This document shows positions 43,716-53,614 of a DNA stretch of 64,000 nucleotides, piece by piece (position 1 is the stretch's first letter; each line of letters opens with the position of its first letter). Under the pieces are notes generated by a model. The model saw nothing but the letters and a program-made list of their open reading frames with translations. It made no database searches and was not told the origin of the DNA. This stretch comes from Kushneria konosiri. GTDB lineage: Bacteria > Pseudomonadota > Gammaproteobacteria > Pseudomonadales > Halomonadaceae. The DNA lies in the NCBI RefSeq assembly GCF_002155145.1, contig NZ_CP021323.1, positions 1,984,001 to 2,048,000 on the forward strand. The letters run 5' to 3'. The position numbers and the translations under genes were made by a program.

Positions 43716-44948
43716 TTATTGCTCCCGATTGGCGCGCGCTAGAGCCTGCTGATAGGCGCTGGCCACCTGCTCGGGCGATAGCCCCAGTGATGCCAGACCG
43801 GGCCAGTCAATTCTGTCCCAATAAGCCTTTTGATAATCGGTGGCCGTCTGCAGAATCAGTCCCAGTGCGCCGGCGCGGTGCATCAGGGCGGCTTCGATAT
43901 CCGGGTGGACAGGAATCTGCGCCAGAATCTCTTCCATCGGCTGATCCATGAAGCTGTCCAGACAGGAGAAAAGACCGACGGTAAAGCCCATCTCGCTGGC
44001 CTGGCCGGGCAGATGCTGCGTCAGCTGATGACAGAAATGACCCAGCATCATGGCCAGATTCTGCAGGGCATGGGGTTTGTCTTCAAAGCGCGACAGCACC
44101 AGAAGGCTTGCCAGACTTCGAATGCGTGAAAGCCCCAGTGCCATGACCGCCCCATGAAGCGAGGTCACCGGTCGACTTTGCTGGGCAAAGGCAGAGTTGG
44201 CCATGCGCAGCAGGCGAACACTGAGAAACGGGTCGCGCTGAACGGTTTCAGCCATATTGCGCATTGATATGTCGGGTGCGTTGAGCTCGGCCAGCAGTTT
44301 CAGGGTATTGAGTCGATTGATCGGCATGACCCGACCACGGACGGGTTCAGGGCGCGCCAGAAAATATCCCTGAAACAGATGGCATCCGGCCTCCATGGCA
44401 ATGCGATAGTCTTCCTGTGTTTCGATCTTTTCGGCCAGCAGTCGAAGTCCTGGATAGCGAGCCTTCAGGGCCATGATGGTGCTGACGAGGGTGTCGCTGG
44501 TATAGGCGGGGTAGTCGAGCTTGACGATATCCACGAACGGCAGGAGAGGGTGGCTGGCATCGCTGAGAGCGTAGTCATCAAGCGCCATGACATGACCTTC
44601 CTCACGCAGTCGTGTCAGCGCGTCGATGACATCGGTCGTGTCGGTCACATCCTCGAGAATCTCGATGACCAGAACCCGCGAATCAAAGGGGATGTCCTGA
44701 ATCAGACTGTCGGATGTGAAGTTCACATAAGCGGGCTGCTGGTTGCACACTTCATTGATGTCGGCCGCCGTAAAGGCATTGATCAACACCTGACTGGTGG
44801 CACGATTGCCATCAAAGTCGGCTGCGACGATGGGGCCGCCGCCGTAGGGACGAAACAGCAGTTCGTAACCGGCCAGGTTTAGCTGACGATCATAGATGGG
44901 CTGGCGGGCGAACAAAATACCGCTGGTGTCGTTTGAAGTGTCGCTCAT
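43716..44948 (-). CDS. EAL-HDOD signalling protein (degenerate EAL)
   Basis: 410 aa. The N-terminal EAL-like domain starts FARQPIYDRQLNLAGYELLFRP: the EAL signature is ELL, and the downstream catalytic residues are also altered, so it probably binds or no longer cleaves c-di-GMP. The C-terminal HDOD domain (residues ~205-400) has RDPFLSVRLLRMANSAFAQQ. Such YuxH/CdgJ-like proteins affect motility and biofilm. It stands alone between the permease and the GST. Confidence 0.88.
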   Translation of the reverse strand: MSDTSNDTSGILFARQPIYDRQLNLAGYELLFRPYGGGPIVAADFDGNRATSQVLINAFTAADINEVCNQQPAYVNFTSDSLIQDIPFDSRVLVIEILEDVTDTTDVIDALTRLREEGHVMALDDYALSDASHPLLPFVDIVKLDYPAYTSDTLVSTIMALKARYPGLRLLAEKIETQEDYRIAMEAGCHLFQGYFLARPEPVRGRVMPINRLNTLKLLAELNAPDISMRNMAETVQRDPFLSVRLLRMANSAFAQQSRPVTSLHGAVMALGLSRIRSLASLLVLSRFEDKPHALQNLAMMLGHFCHQLTQHLPGQASEMGFTVGLFSCLDSFMDQPMEEILAQIPVHPDIEAALMHRAGALGLILQTATDYQKAYWDRIDWPGLASLGLSPEQVASAYQQALARANREQ

Positions 44949-45133
44949 GGTGTCTTGGGTATCGTTGAAATGACGCCTGCGCCGTAACCATGAAGAACGG
45001 TAATGTCGACGACATCCATTAGCGTTCTCCCATGGGTTTTCATGGTTATCGTCAGGCGTTGCTACGGCTTGAGGGTCCGGCCGTCGAAATCTTCAACAAG
45101 GCGTTGAAATATCACACGCCATGACACTATCCA

Positions 45134-45772
45134 TCAGGTGATGGAGGCTGCTGGCACCGTATCGTCGGGAATGTCCTGCATCGATACAAACCCGGGGATT
45201 TCCTCGATACGTCCACACCAGTTCACGACATGCGGCCAGTCCAGCAGCAAAAGGCCGGCCTGATCGGCGATATGGGTATGGGCAAACAGGGCAATGTCGG
45301 CCAGCGTCAGCGTCTCTCCGGCCAGAAAGGGCTGGGTGCTCAGCGTTTGTTCCATGATGTCCAGTGCCTGACGAGCACTTTCCTGACGTGCTACCAACTC
45401 TTCAAGACGCTCGCTCGGGTCGCCCTGATACCAGTGAATCAGGCGGGCCACGGAGAGCGAGGGCTCATGACGGTGCTGTTCGAAAAACATCCACTGCAGC
45501 ATGCGGGCCCGGTCGAAATCATCCTCGGGGACCAGTGCACTGTTGTGTCCCAGGTAATACAGGATGGCGTTGGATTCCACCAGCGTGCGACCGTCATGGC
45601 GCTCCAGCATCGGGATGCGGCGCGCCGGATTGCGAACGGCAAAGTCGTCGCTACGGGTCTCGCCGGTGAGAAAATCGACGTTGAACCAGCGGTGGCCGAT
45701 CTCCAGCAGTGCCAGCGTCAGTCGAACCTTGTAGCAGTTGCCTGAACGGTAGTCGCCGTAGACGGTGATCAT
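45134..45772 (-). CDS. Glutathione S-transferase family protein
   Basis: 212 aa. The thioredoxin-like half has MITVYGDYRSGNCYKVRLT and ARRIPMLERHDG with the cis-Pro, then NAILYYLGHNSALVPED; the all-helical half follows. It may conjugate or reduce small electrophiles; the class is uncertain. The frame opens at 45859, but the ATG at 45772 with GGAG 8 nt upstream fits. The perfect hairpin at 45869-45900 lies upstream of it. Confidence 0.85.
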   Translation of the reverse strand: MITVYGDYRSGNCYKVRLTLALLEIGHRWFNVDFLTGETRSDDFAVRNPARRIPMLERHDGRTLVESNAILYYLGHNSALVPEDDFDRARMLQWMFFEQHRHEPSLSVARLIHWYQGDPSERLEELVARQESARQALDIMEQTLSTQPFLAGETLTLADIALFAHTHIADQAGLLLLDWPHVVNWCGRIEEIPGFVSMQDIPDDTVPAASIT

Positions 45773-45868
45773 GGGCTCGTCTCCGTGATCCTTGGGTACA
45801 TGAAAGGTTTCAGACATTGTGGCACAAGCGTTCGGCACCATCCTTAAGCCTTTGATCATGTCACGACA

Positions 45869-45900
45869 CAGGGCCCTGCCATCGTCATGGCAGGGCCCTG
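45869..45900. terminator. Perfect 14-bp inverted repeat between the FdhF-like and GST genes
   Basis: Arms CAGGGCCCTGCCAT / ATGGCAGGGCCCTG with a 4-nt loop. There is no T run, so it may act as a processing barrier or weak terminator for the upstream minus-strand gene. Confidence 0.65.
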
Positions 45901-45926
45901 GAAGGAGCGTATCAGTGCGGTCGTGA

Positions 45927-48293
45927 TCAGGCGGTGGCGAGCATGCCGGTCTGCTTTTGTACCTGCTCGGTATCCATCAGATGAATGGTAACCGGCACCG
46001 ACTTGGCCGCAATGGTGTGACTGCGTTCATCGCGATTGGCGATCGGAATCAGGCCGTTGGTTTCCGGGTAGTAGGCCGCCGCGCAGCCTTCGGGCACGTC
46101 GTAGGGCATGACACGAAAGCCGGAGGCGTGGCGCTCGATGCCATCTTCCGCCACGGCGCGAAACTCGATCAGGTTGCCTTCTTCAAGACCAAGCCGTTCG
46201 ATGTCGGCCGGATTCATCATCACCACCATGCGCGTGCCATAGACATCGCGATAGCGGTCATCAAGCGAGTACACCGTGGTGTTGAACTGATCGTGCCCGC
46301 GGGTGGTGATCAACTGGAAATGATCGGCCTCGGGCCCGGTCATGCCGGTATCCAGGGTGTCTCCCGGGAACAGGAAGTTGGCACGGCCGGTATCGGTCTC
46401 CCACACACGCTCACGGGCGGCGTTGTAGAGATGAAAGCCGCCGGGCTCGCCCACGCGTGCGTTGTAGTCCTTGAACATATCCGGGAAGACCGCCTCAATG
46501 CGATCGCGGATGCGGGCATAATCTTCGCTGAGCCATTCCCAGTCGACCTTGTGGTGCGGCGGCAGCGTCGCGCGCGCGATGCCGGCAATGATGGCAATCT
46601 CGGATTTGAGATGAGGCGATGCCGGCTCGATCTGGCCGGTCGAGCCATTGACGTTGCTCATGCCATCTTCAAGCGTCACGGTCTGCAGGACGCCGGCCTG
46701 AATATCCTTCTCGGTGCGCGCCAGACACGGCAGGATGAAGGCCTTTTTGCCGTGAATCAGATGGCTGCGGTTGAGCTTGGTCGAGATCTGCACGGTCATC
46801 TTCAACGTGTTGAGCGTTTTCTCGGCCACGCGCTCGATGTCAGGAATGGCCCGGAAGAAGTTGCCGCCCAGTCCGATGAAGGCGTCTACCCCCCCGGCCA
46901 GAATCGACTCACAGCACTGGGCGACATCATCGCCATGCTTGCGTGGGGATTGAATCTCGAACACCTTGTCGAGCTGGCTCAAAAACGCTTCGCCGGGCTT
47001 TTGATAGATACCCATGGTGCGATCGCCCTGCACATTGGAATGTCCGCGAACCGGGCAGGCCCCTGTACCGCGACGACCGATGTTACCGCGCAGCAGCAGC
47101 AGGTTGACGATCTGCTGCACCCCATCGCCGCCATGGGTCTGCTGGGTGATGCCCATGCCCCAGCAGCAGATGACGCGCTCGGAGGTCATGTAGACCTCGG
47201 CGGCCTGCTCGATCGCCTCGCGCCTGAGCCCCGAATGGCGCTCGATGCGGTCCCAATCCAGTGCACGGCAATGCTCGGCAAAGGCTTCCAGACCGTGAGT
47301 GTGAGCTTCGATGAACTCATGATCGAGCACGCGTTTTTCGCCGTTGGCCTGCGCTCGGTCGTCGGCTTCGATCAGGACCTTGCACATGCCCTGAATGGCG
47401 GCGATATCACCGCCGATGCGCACCTGATGATACTGCGAACTGATGGTCGTGCCGGAAGGGCTCAGCATGTCCTTTGGGCTCTGCGGGTCGGCAAAGCGTA
47501 CCAGTGCCTTTTCACGCAGCGGGTTGAAGGTCACGACAGAACCGCCACGACCAACCAGCTCATGCAGGTTGCCCATCATGCGCGGGCTGTTGGTGCCGGT
47601 GTTCTGGCCAAAGATAAACACGGCGTCGGCGTGATCAAAGTCATCCAGCGTGGTGGTTGCCTTGCCTACACCAAGACTCTCGGGCAGCGAGACCGTGGTG
47701 GTCTCGTGACACATGTTGGAGCAGTCAGGGAAGTTGTTGATGCCATACATTCGGCCGAACAGCTGAAACATGAAGGCCGACTCGTTGGGGGCATGGCCCG
47801 AGGTATAGAGCTGGACACGCCAGCGGTCCTCGTAGCTTTTAAGCTCTTCGCCGATCTCGCGGAAGGCGTCTTCCCAGCTGAGCGCCTCATACTTGTCCGT
47901 GCCGGCGTTGTAGCGCATGGGATGGGTCAGACGTCCCTCGCTTTCCAGCTCATGATCGCTCCATTTCGAGAGCTCGGTCACGGTGTGGCGTTCAAAAAAT
48001 TCCGGACGTGCGCGTTTGCGAGTGGTCTCCCAGGCCACGGCCTTGGCACCGTTTTCACAGAACTCGGCCATCGCCGGCTTGACCGGGTCCGGCCAGGCGC
48101 AGCTGGGGCACTTGAAGCCGGTATGCTTGTTCATCGACAGCATCAGGCGGTTGCCCATAAAGGGAACCTGCTGGCGAAACATGTGCTCCTGAACGGCTTT
48201 GAGGGCCAGCCAGCCGCCACCGGGGGAGGTGCCGTCGTCCTGGGTGCCATAAACCTGGGCGTTGCTTTCGTGCGCGGTATGCTTTTTCACCAT
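45927..48293 (-). CDS. FdhF/YdeP-family molybdopterin oxidoreductase, paralog 2
   Basis: 788 aa; the ATG at 48293 has GGAGG upstream, so the frame's upstream extension to 48389 is not needed. FKCPSCAWPDP (CxxC), PDCSNMCHETTT with Cys as the likely Mo ligand, GTNSPRMMG, CPVRGHSNVQGDRTMGI and NTTVYSLDDRYRD all match the paralog at 29453. This copy lacks an adjacent fdhD. Compared with the first, it has about 40 extra N-terminal residues (QVYGTQDDGTSPGGGWLAL). Its role may be acid or stress related, by analogy with YdeP. Confidence 0.9.
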   Translation of the reverse strand: MVKKHTAHESNAQVYGTQDDGTSPGGGWLALKAVQEHMFRQQVPFMGNRLMLSMNKHTGFKCPSCAWPDPVKPAMAEFCENGAKAVAWETTRKRARPEFFERHTVTELSKWSDHELESEGRLTHPMRYNAGTDKYEALSWEDAFREIGEELKSYEDRWRVQLYTSGHAPNESAFMFQLFGRMYGINNFPDCSNMCHETTTVSLPESLGVGKATTTLDDFDHADAVFIFGQNTGTNSPRMMGNLHELVGRGGSVVTFNPLREKALVRFADPQSPKDMLSPSGTTISSQYHQVRIGGDIAAIQGMCKVLIEADDRAQANGEKRVLDHEFIEAHTHGLEAFAEHCRALDWDRIERHSGLRREAIEQAAEVYMTSERVICCWGMGITQQTHGGDGVQQIVNLLLLRGNIGRRGTGACPVRGHSNVQGDRTMGIYQKPGEAFLSQLDKVFEIQSPRKHGDDVAQCCESILAGGVDAFIGLGGNFFRAIPDIERVAEKTLNTLKMTVQISTKLNRSHLIHGKKAFILPCLARTEKDIQAGVLQTVTLEDGMSNVNGSTGQIEPASPHLKSEIAIIAGIARATLPPHHKVDWEWLSEDYARIRDRIEAVFPDMFKDYNARVGEPGGFHLYNAARERVWETDTGRANFLFPGDTLDTGMTGPEADHFQLITTRGHDQFNTTVYSLDDRYRDVYGTRMVVMMNPADIERLGLEEGNLIEFRAVAEDGIERHASGFRVMPYDVPEGCAAAYYPETNGLIPIANRDERSHTIAAKSVPVTIHLMDTEQVQKQTGMLATA

Positions 48294-48493
48294 GATGGCC
48301 TCCGTGCCAATACGGTTGAAAGATGACAGACGGCACTGACGGCCCCTGAAACCCGGAAGAACAGAGCGCAAGGAAATGTTGACTGGCAAGGGGCGTGTTG
48401 GATGGCGTCAGCACCAAGTGTTCGTTGCCAACTATAGCCTGGTACATGAACTTAATCGGTGCTGAATAGAAATTGAAGACGACAGCGATTGTC

Positions 48494-50050
48494 TCAGTGC
48501 ATTGGACCGCCGGCAGGAAAGGGCGGGCGGGCCAGCCAGATCAGGCCGATGGCCACGACAAAGATGATGGCAAACAGCCAGATGACGTCATTGAAGGCCA
48601 TGGTCGCCGCCTGGGCATTGACGACCTCGTTGATCATGGCATAAGCGCGCTGATCCTGTAGCCCCAGCGTGCCCAGTTGATCCAGATAGTGCTCGGTGGC
48701 GGGACTGCCGGGCACCACCGATTCTGTCAGGCGCGCATGGTGATAGATGCTGCGATGATCATAGAGGGTGACCGACACCGCCGTGGAGATACTGGTGGCC
48801 AGCGTTCTGCAGAAGTTGGAAAGCCCGGACGCATCCGCGATCTGATCATCCCTGAGTCCGGCAAAGATGATCTGGTTGATGGGCACGAAAAAGAACGCCA
48901 CGCCTGCGCCCATCATGAAGCGGGGCATGGCCAGCTCTTCATAGGCAATCTGGTCGTTGAAGCCTGCCGCCCAGAACGAGCAGAAGGCGAAGATGGCAAA
49001 GCCGAAGGTGACCAGAAAACGCAGGTCAAAATGGCTCTGAAAGCGTCCGACCAGCGGTGAGGCAAACAGTGCCAGAATACCGATGGGCGCGACGGCGAGT
49101 CCCGCCCAGGTCGCGTTGTAGCCCATTACCTGCTGCACCCAGTTGGGGGTAATCACCGTATTGCCGAAAAAGGCAAACATGCCCAGTGACAGACACAGCG
49201 TGCCGATGGCGAAATTGCGCTGACCGAACAGGCGCAGATTGACCACCGGACGGCGATGCATCAGTACCCAGGCTACCAGAAAGGTGATGCCGACCAGCGC
49301 CACGATGCCCAGCGTCAGGATCATGGGGGAGGCAAACCAGTCATGATCGTTGCCGTTATCGAGCATGAACTGCAGCGCGCCCACACCGACGATCAACAGT
49401 CCCAGTCCGATGACATCCACCGGCACGCGCGTGGTTTTCGATTCGCGTCCGCGCAGCAGCCAAAGACTCAGTACCAGCGACAGGATGCCGACCGGGATAT
49501 TGATGTAGAAAATCCACGGCCACGAGTAGTTATCGGTCAGCCAGCCACCCAGAATCGGGCCGCAGATGGGGGCCACCACCACCGTCATGGCCCAGAGCCC
49601 GATGGCCATGCTGCGCTTCTCGGCCGGATAGTTCTTCAACAGCAGCGTCTGGGTCAGCGGCACCAGCGGGCCGGATACCGCGCCCTGCAAGAGGCGAAAG
49701 ACCACCAGCATGATCATGCTGTTGGCAAAACCACATAGGGCCGAGAACAGCACGAACAGTGAAATGGAGGTGCAAAACAGTCGCACTTCGCCAAAGCGGC
49801 GTGCCAGCCAGCCGGTCAGGGGCTGGGCGATGGCACTGGAAAGGGCATAGGCACTGATCGCCCAGGTGCCTTCACTGGTACTGACCCCCATATCGCCGGC
49901 AATGGTATGCACCGACACGTTGACGATGGAGATGTCGAGCACCTCCATGAAGGTGGCAAGCCCCATCGCCAGGGTCAGCAGGACCAGCTTGATACCGCGC
50001 AGGGGCGCGATGGCCTCCTGTTCGCCGGAGACGACAGTCGCCTCGCTCAT
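48494..50050 (-). CDS. emrB: DHA2-family drug efflux MFS transporter (EmrB-like)
   Basis: 518 aa with 14 predicted helices. Signatures are MEVLDISIVNVSVHTIAGD (helix 1), the motif LARRFGEVRLFCTS, RLLQGAVSGPLVPL and GPILGGWLTDNYSWPWIFYINIP. It exports hydrophobic drugs with a HlyD-like partner. It begins within the last codons of emrA (ATGA overlap) and is the last gene of the operon nodT-emrA-emrB. Confidence 0.93.
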   Translation of the reverse strand: MSEATVVSGEQEAIAPLRGIKLVLLTLAMGLATFMEVLDISIVNVSVHTIAGDMGVSTSEGTWAISAYALSSAIAQPLTGWLARRFGEVRLFCTSISLFVLFSALCGFANSMIMLVVFRLLQGAVSGPLVPLTQTLLLKNYPAEKRSMAIGLWAMTVVVAPICGPILGGWLTDNYSWPWIFYINIPVGILSLVLSLWLLRGRESKTTRVPVDVIGLGLLIVGVGALQFMLDNGNDHDWFASPMILTLGIVALVGITFLVAWVLMHRRPVVNLRLFGQRNFAIGTLCLSLGMFAFFGNTVITPNWVQQVMGYNATWAGLAVAPIGILALFASPLVGRFQSHFDLRFLVTFGFAIFAFCSFWAAGFNDQIAYEELAMPRFMMGAGVAFFFVPINQIIFAGLRDDQIADASGLSNFCRTLATSISTAVSVTLYDHRSIYHHARLTESVVPGSPATEHYLDQLGTLGLQDQRAYAMINEVVNAQAATMAFNDVIWLFAIIFVVAIGLIWLARPPFPAGGPMH

Positions 50051-51288
50051 GGGGCAGCGCCGTCGTCGGCATCCTTGAGCAGGTTGCCGGCGTTGTCGCG
50101 GATGATAGACATGGCAGCGTCATCGGCCTGACGTTGTCGCGCATCAAATACCGTGGTGTGGCGGGAGACTCGGACTTCGGGAGCCTCTTTCAGACGAGGG
50201 CCGTCGGCGTCACTGTCCAGTTCGATCCGCGTATAGGTGGAGAGCCCCACTCGCAGCGGGTGAGTGTCAAGCGTGTCCCCCTCAAGGGCAATACGTACCG
50301 GCACACGCTGGACCACCTTGATCCAGTTGCCGGTGGCGTTCTGGGCCGGCAGCAGGGAAAACGCTGATCCGGTACCGGCGGACAGTCCGGCTACGTGGCC
50401 GTGATAGACCACATCATCACCGTAGAAATCGGTGGTCACGGTCGCGGCTTGCCCGATGCGTACTCGTCCCAGCTGCGTTTCCTTGAAGTTGGCTTCTACC
50501 CACAGGTCCTGAAGGGGGACAACCGTCAAAAGGGGCTGGCCGGCCTGCACGCTCTGACCCAGCTGTACCTGTCGGCTGGCAACACGACCGGCGACCGGTG
50601 CGATCACCTGTGTTCTCTGCTGGGCAATCCAGGCGTTGCGATAGGCGGCGCGCGCCTGCATGACGCCGGGGTCGTGCCAGAGATCGGTGCCATCAATCAG
50701 GGCATGGGCCGCGCGTGCCTGTGCCTGTGCCTGCTCGAGCTGTGCCCGGGCGGCGTCATACTGGCGCCGGGCGCTGTCCACTTCCTCTTTTGAGGCGGCG
50801 CGCTGGGCCAGCAGTGGCTTGCGGCGCTGATACTCGTCGCGGGCGCGTTCAAATTGTGCCCGAGCGGTCACCACGGCGGCATCAAACTGCACGGCCTGCG
50901 CCAGCTGTTGACGATACTGGCGCACGGCCTGCGCCAGCTGCGCGGCGGCCTGGTCCAGGGCGTTACGGGTATCACTGTCATCCAGGGTGACCAGTACCTG
51001 GCCACGCTCGACCGGCTCGGTATCCTCGACGTTGATGGCCGTCACCGTGGCGTTGATTTGCGAGGAGATGCTGACCTGATCGCCCTGGACATAGGCATCA
51101 TCGGTAATGACCCGGGTGCTGAGTACCAGGGTCTCCAGCAGATACCAGCCGATGCCGGCCAGGATGAACACCAGTGCGATGACCAGCAGGATGATGTTGC
51201 GCTTTTTACGTGAGACCGGCGCCTTGTCGTGACCATCGGACTGATGTAAGGCGTCCTGATCGGTGGCGGCGTCGTTGTTATGGCTCAT
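50047..51288 (-). CDS. emrA: Membrane fusion protein (HlyD/EmrA family)
   Basis: 413 aa. One N-terminal membrane helix (about residues 31-52), the lipoyl halves with DDAYVQGDQVSISSQI, a long coiled-coil hairpin rich in Gln and Ala (residues ~110-220), and the C-terminal beta-barrel with RVASRQVQLGQSVQAGQ. It bridges EmrB to an outer-membrane channel. It overlaps the NodT-type gene by 11 nt and emrB by 4 nt. Confidence 0.92.
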   Translation of the reverse strand: MSHNNDAATDQDALHQSDGHDKAPVSRKKRNIILLVIALVFILAGIGWYLLETLVLSTRVITDDAYVQGDQVSISSQINATVTAINVEDTEPVERGQVLVTLDDSDTRNALDQAAAQLAQAVRQYRQQLAQAVQFDAAVVTARAQFERARDEYQRRKPLLAQRAASKEEVDSARRQYDAARAQLEQAQAQARAAHALIDGTDLWHDPGVMQARAAYRNAWIAQQRTQVIAPVAGRVASRQVQLGQSVQAGQPLLTVVPLQDLWVEANFKETQLGRVRIGQAATVTTDFYGDDVVYHGHVAGLSAGTGSAFSLLPAQNATGNWIKVVQRVPVRIALEGDTLDTHPLRVGLSTYTRIELDSDADGPRLKEAPEVRVSRHTTVFDARQRQADDAAMSIIRDNAGNLLKDADDGAAP

Positions 51289-52807
51289 CAGTGACAGTGT
51301 CCGTGGTCAGATAGCGCGTATCGCGTTCGGGAACGCGTCCATGGTAGCCCCCGCCCAGGGCATGAATCAGCTGTATTCGGGTGTCCAGCAGTTCGCCGTC
51401 CAGTGCCAGGCGATTCATCCGTTCGCGGATCAACCCCTGCTGCGCCTCGATCAGCGCGCGTGGGTCCTCGACACCGCGGGCGTCGCGCTCCCGAGCCAGT
51501 TCAAGTCGATGCTGATAGCTCTTGAGTGCCTGTGACTGCGCCTCGAGCTGATTCTCAAGGCGTGTCATCGCCACGCTCTGGCGGGCCACGTCCTGGGCGG
51601 CATCCACGACACGCTGGTTGTAGTCGGCAATGGCGCTTTCCAGCTGGGCGCGGCTGGCGTTATAGCGGGCATCAAGCCTGCCGCCTTCAAAGATGGGCAG
51701 CGTGACGGCCGGGCCGAATGAGGCCAGCGATACATCCTCGTTGCGCCCGGTGCCCAACGGGTGAAGGCGTAAAAATCCGGCCAGTGCCGACAGGCTGACG
51801 TTGGGGTAGTAATCGGCGCGCGCCTGATCGATGCCGCGCATGCGGGCCTCGACCTGCCAGCGACTGGCCATGATGTCCGGCCGCCGGGCAATCAGTTCCA
51901 GCCCGGCTTCATCTGGCAGCGTTGTGTCCAGCGGTGGCAGCGGTTTCGGTGTCAGGTCATCAAGCTGATCCAGGGACACGCCCATCAGGGCGGCCAGCTG
52001 TACCAGGTCCTGATGGGCTGCCCCGTCGATCCGAGCGCGCTGCTGTTCAAGGTTGGCGACCTGCTCACGGCCCTGATCCAGTCGTGCGGGATTTTCAATG
52101 TCTCGATCGACGCGCAGGGTGGTAATGCGCACGCTCTCGCGAGCGGCGTCCAGAAGCATGTCCAGCTGCGACAGCTGGGCCTGTCGCAGCTGCCAGTCCA
52201 TGTAGGCGCGGGTAATGCCGGCCTGCAGAGCGTTGGCGGCGGCCGCCTGTTCCAGCCGCGCAGCGTGACGCTGATCAAGCGCGGCCTCGATGGCGGCCCG
52301 TTTCTTGCCCCACCAGTCAAGGCCCCAGTCAAATGACAGGGTGGCCAGACCCACATTGCTGCGCTGGCTGTTGCCGGTACTGCCGGCGCCAAAGCCCGGT
52401 AGCCCGAGGGCCGGATATTCAAGATCGGTATGGCTGTAACTCTGATTGGCCCGGGCGCTGCCTTCGAGCTGTGCGCGGGTATCGGCCTGACGGCCCTTCA
52501 GCTGACGTGAGGCGATCTCGAAGCGTGCGCGCGCGCTGTCCAGTGACGGCGCGCTGGCCATGGCGCGCTCGATCAGCGCATTGAGCTGTGGGTCGTTGAA
52601 ACCCTGCCACCACCTGGCATCCGGCCAGCGTCCGGGGATGTCCTGATCGTGAGTCAGCCCGGCCAGCGGGGCATGCTCGCGAAGGGCCAGTTCGACCGGC
52701 TTCATGGTCGGCGCCCCACAGGCGCTCAGCAGCACACACATCACCATGGGGGCGAAAAAACGCGCGAAGGTACGGTGCGAAAGGACCGCAGGAAACTGGG
52801 GCATCAT
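51278..52807 (-). CDS. Efflux outer-membrane lipoprotein (NodT family)
   Basis: 509 aa from the ATG at 52807. The signal peptide ends in the lipobox LLSACGAP (Cys at about residue 29). Two TolC-like repeats with DLSSARARF-type helices, e.g. SLDSARARFEIASRQLKGRQ, and EAGLELIARRPDIMASRW. It forms the outer-membrane channel of the EmrAB-type pump. The upstream frame to 52969 is unlikely. Confidence 0.9.
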   Translation of the reverse strand: MMPQFPAVLSHRTFARFFAPMVMCVLLSACGAPTMKPVELALREHAPLAGLTHDQDIPGRWPDARWWQGFNDPQLNALIERAMASAPSLDSARARFEIASRQLKGRQADTRAQLEGSARANQSYSHTDLEYPALGLPGFGAGSTGNSQRSNVGLATLSFDWGLDWWGKKRAAIEAALDQRHAARLEQAAAANALQAGITRAYMDWQLRQAQLSQLDMLLDAARESVRITTLRVDRDIENPARLDQGREQVANLEQQRARIDGAAHQDLVQLAALMGVSLDQLDDLTPKPLPPLDTTLPDEAGLELIARRPDIMASRWQVEARMRGIDQARADYYPNVSLSALAGFLRLHPLGTGRNEDVSLASFGPAVTLPIFEGGRLDARYNASRAQLESAIADYNQRVVDAAQDVARQSVAMTRLENQLEAQSQALKSYQHRLELARERDARGVEDPRALIEAQQGLIRERMNRLALDGELLDTRIQLIHALGGGYHGRVPERDTRYLTTDTVTDEP

Positions 52808-52958
52808 GCTCTCAATAGATGGCAGGCAGGCGCCATGGTAATACACATATACCTTATATGGGGAAAGGCCAGCTTTTTCAGCACCAGACAAGCCGGCTGA
52901 ACTAATGTAGGCCTGTCCGTCGCGCGTGTCGCGCGGCCCGGTATTCAAGGAGCCTTTT

Positions 52959-53513
52959 GTGCCTTCCATCGCCTGGCGAGATACTCGTGAATATTATGGG
53001 CGTATCAGCCGTCTTTTTCACTGGCTGATGGCGGCGCTTTTGCTATGGCAATTTGCCGGCATGATCGCAGCCGGCCTGGTCGGTCGCGCGCCCTGGGTCT
53101 CCTTTATGGTGGGAACGCACAAAAGTATCGGGTTTATGCTGATGCTTCTTGTGGTGCTGCGCTCAACATGGGGACTTTATAATCTTTCCAATCGCCCGCC
53201 GCATGACCGGGGGGCAGAAATGCTGGTCGCCTTTGGCCAGCTTCTTTTGTATCTGCTGATGATTCTGGTCCCGCTGCTGGGACTGACCATGAACTGGGCG
53301 TCCGGCAAGCCACTGCTGGTATTTGGCGCGCAGCTCATGAGCGGCGGGCGCGAAATGGAGGGGCTGGCCGGGCTGACCGCACAGTGGCATGTCTGGATGG
53401 CCTGGACGCTGGGCATACTGATCGGCGGTCACGTGCTGCTGGCCGTGGTATGGCATGGTCTTGTTCGGCGTGATGGCACCCTGAAAAGGATGGCCTCTCA
53501 CCCCGATCGTTGA
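52959..53513 (+). CDS. Cytochrome b561-type diheme protein
   Basis: 184 aa from the GTG at 52959, which follows AAGGAG at 7 nt; an in-frame upstream GTG at 52926 is less likely. Four helices with the heme-ligand His in SRLFHWLMAALLLWQF, GTHKSIGFMLMLLV, TAQWHVWMAW and GGHVLLAVVWHGL. It moves electrons between quinone pool and a partner in the inner membrane. No partner gene is adjacent. Confidence 0.9.
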   Translation: MPSIAWRDTREYYGRISRLFHWLMAALLLWQFAGMIAAGLVGRAPWVSFMVGTHKSIGFMLMLLVVLRSTWGLYNLSNRPPHDRGAEMLVAFGQLLLYLLMILVPLLGLTMNWASGKPLLVFGAQLMSGGREMEGLAGLTAQWHVWMAWTLGILIGGHVLLAVVWHGLVRRDGTLKRMASHPDR

Positions 53514-53567
53514 TGGTCTTCCAGCGATGGCGTCGGATACGACAATGGCGCACCCCGATGTGTTCAG

Positions 53568-53602
53568 CCGCGATGTGGCGCCAGACCGGCGTCACATCGC
53601 GG
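53568..53602. terminator. Inverted repeat between convergent genes
   Basis: 10-bp arms CCGCGATGTG / CACATCGCGG; the loop holds a second short GCGCC-type stem. There is no clear T run, but its place between convergent genes suggests a bidirectional terminator. Confidence 0.55.
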
Positions 53603-53614
53603 CCGTTGTCGGCA

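Noticed and set aside
45032-45124. Possible 30-aa plus-strand frame (MGFHGYRQALLRLEGP start)
   Set aside because: Its composition is plausible, but there is no ribosome-binding site and no conserved context; too short to support.
45957-48326. 789-aa plus-strand frame
   Set aside because: Mirror of the YdeP-like gene on the other strand; low-complexity His/Gly/Val-rich translation with no domain, typical of an antisense shadow in GC-rich DNA.
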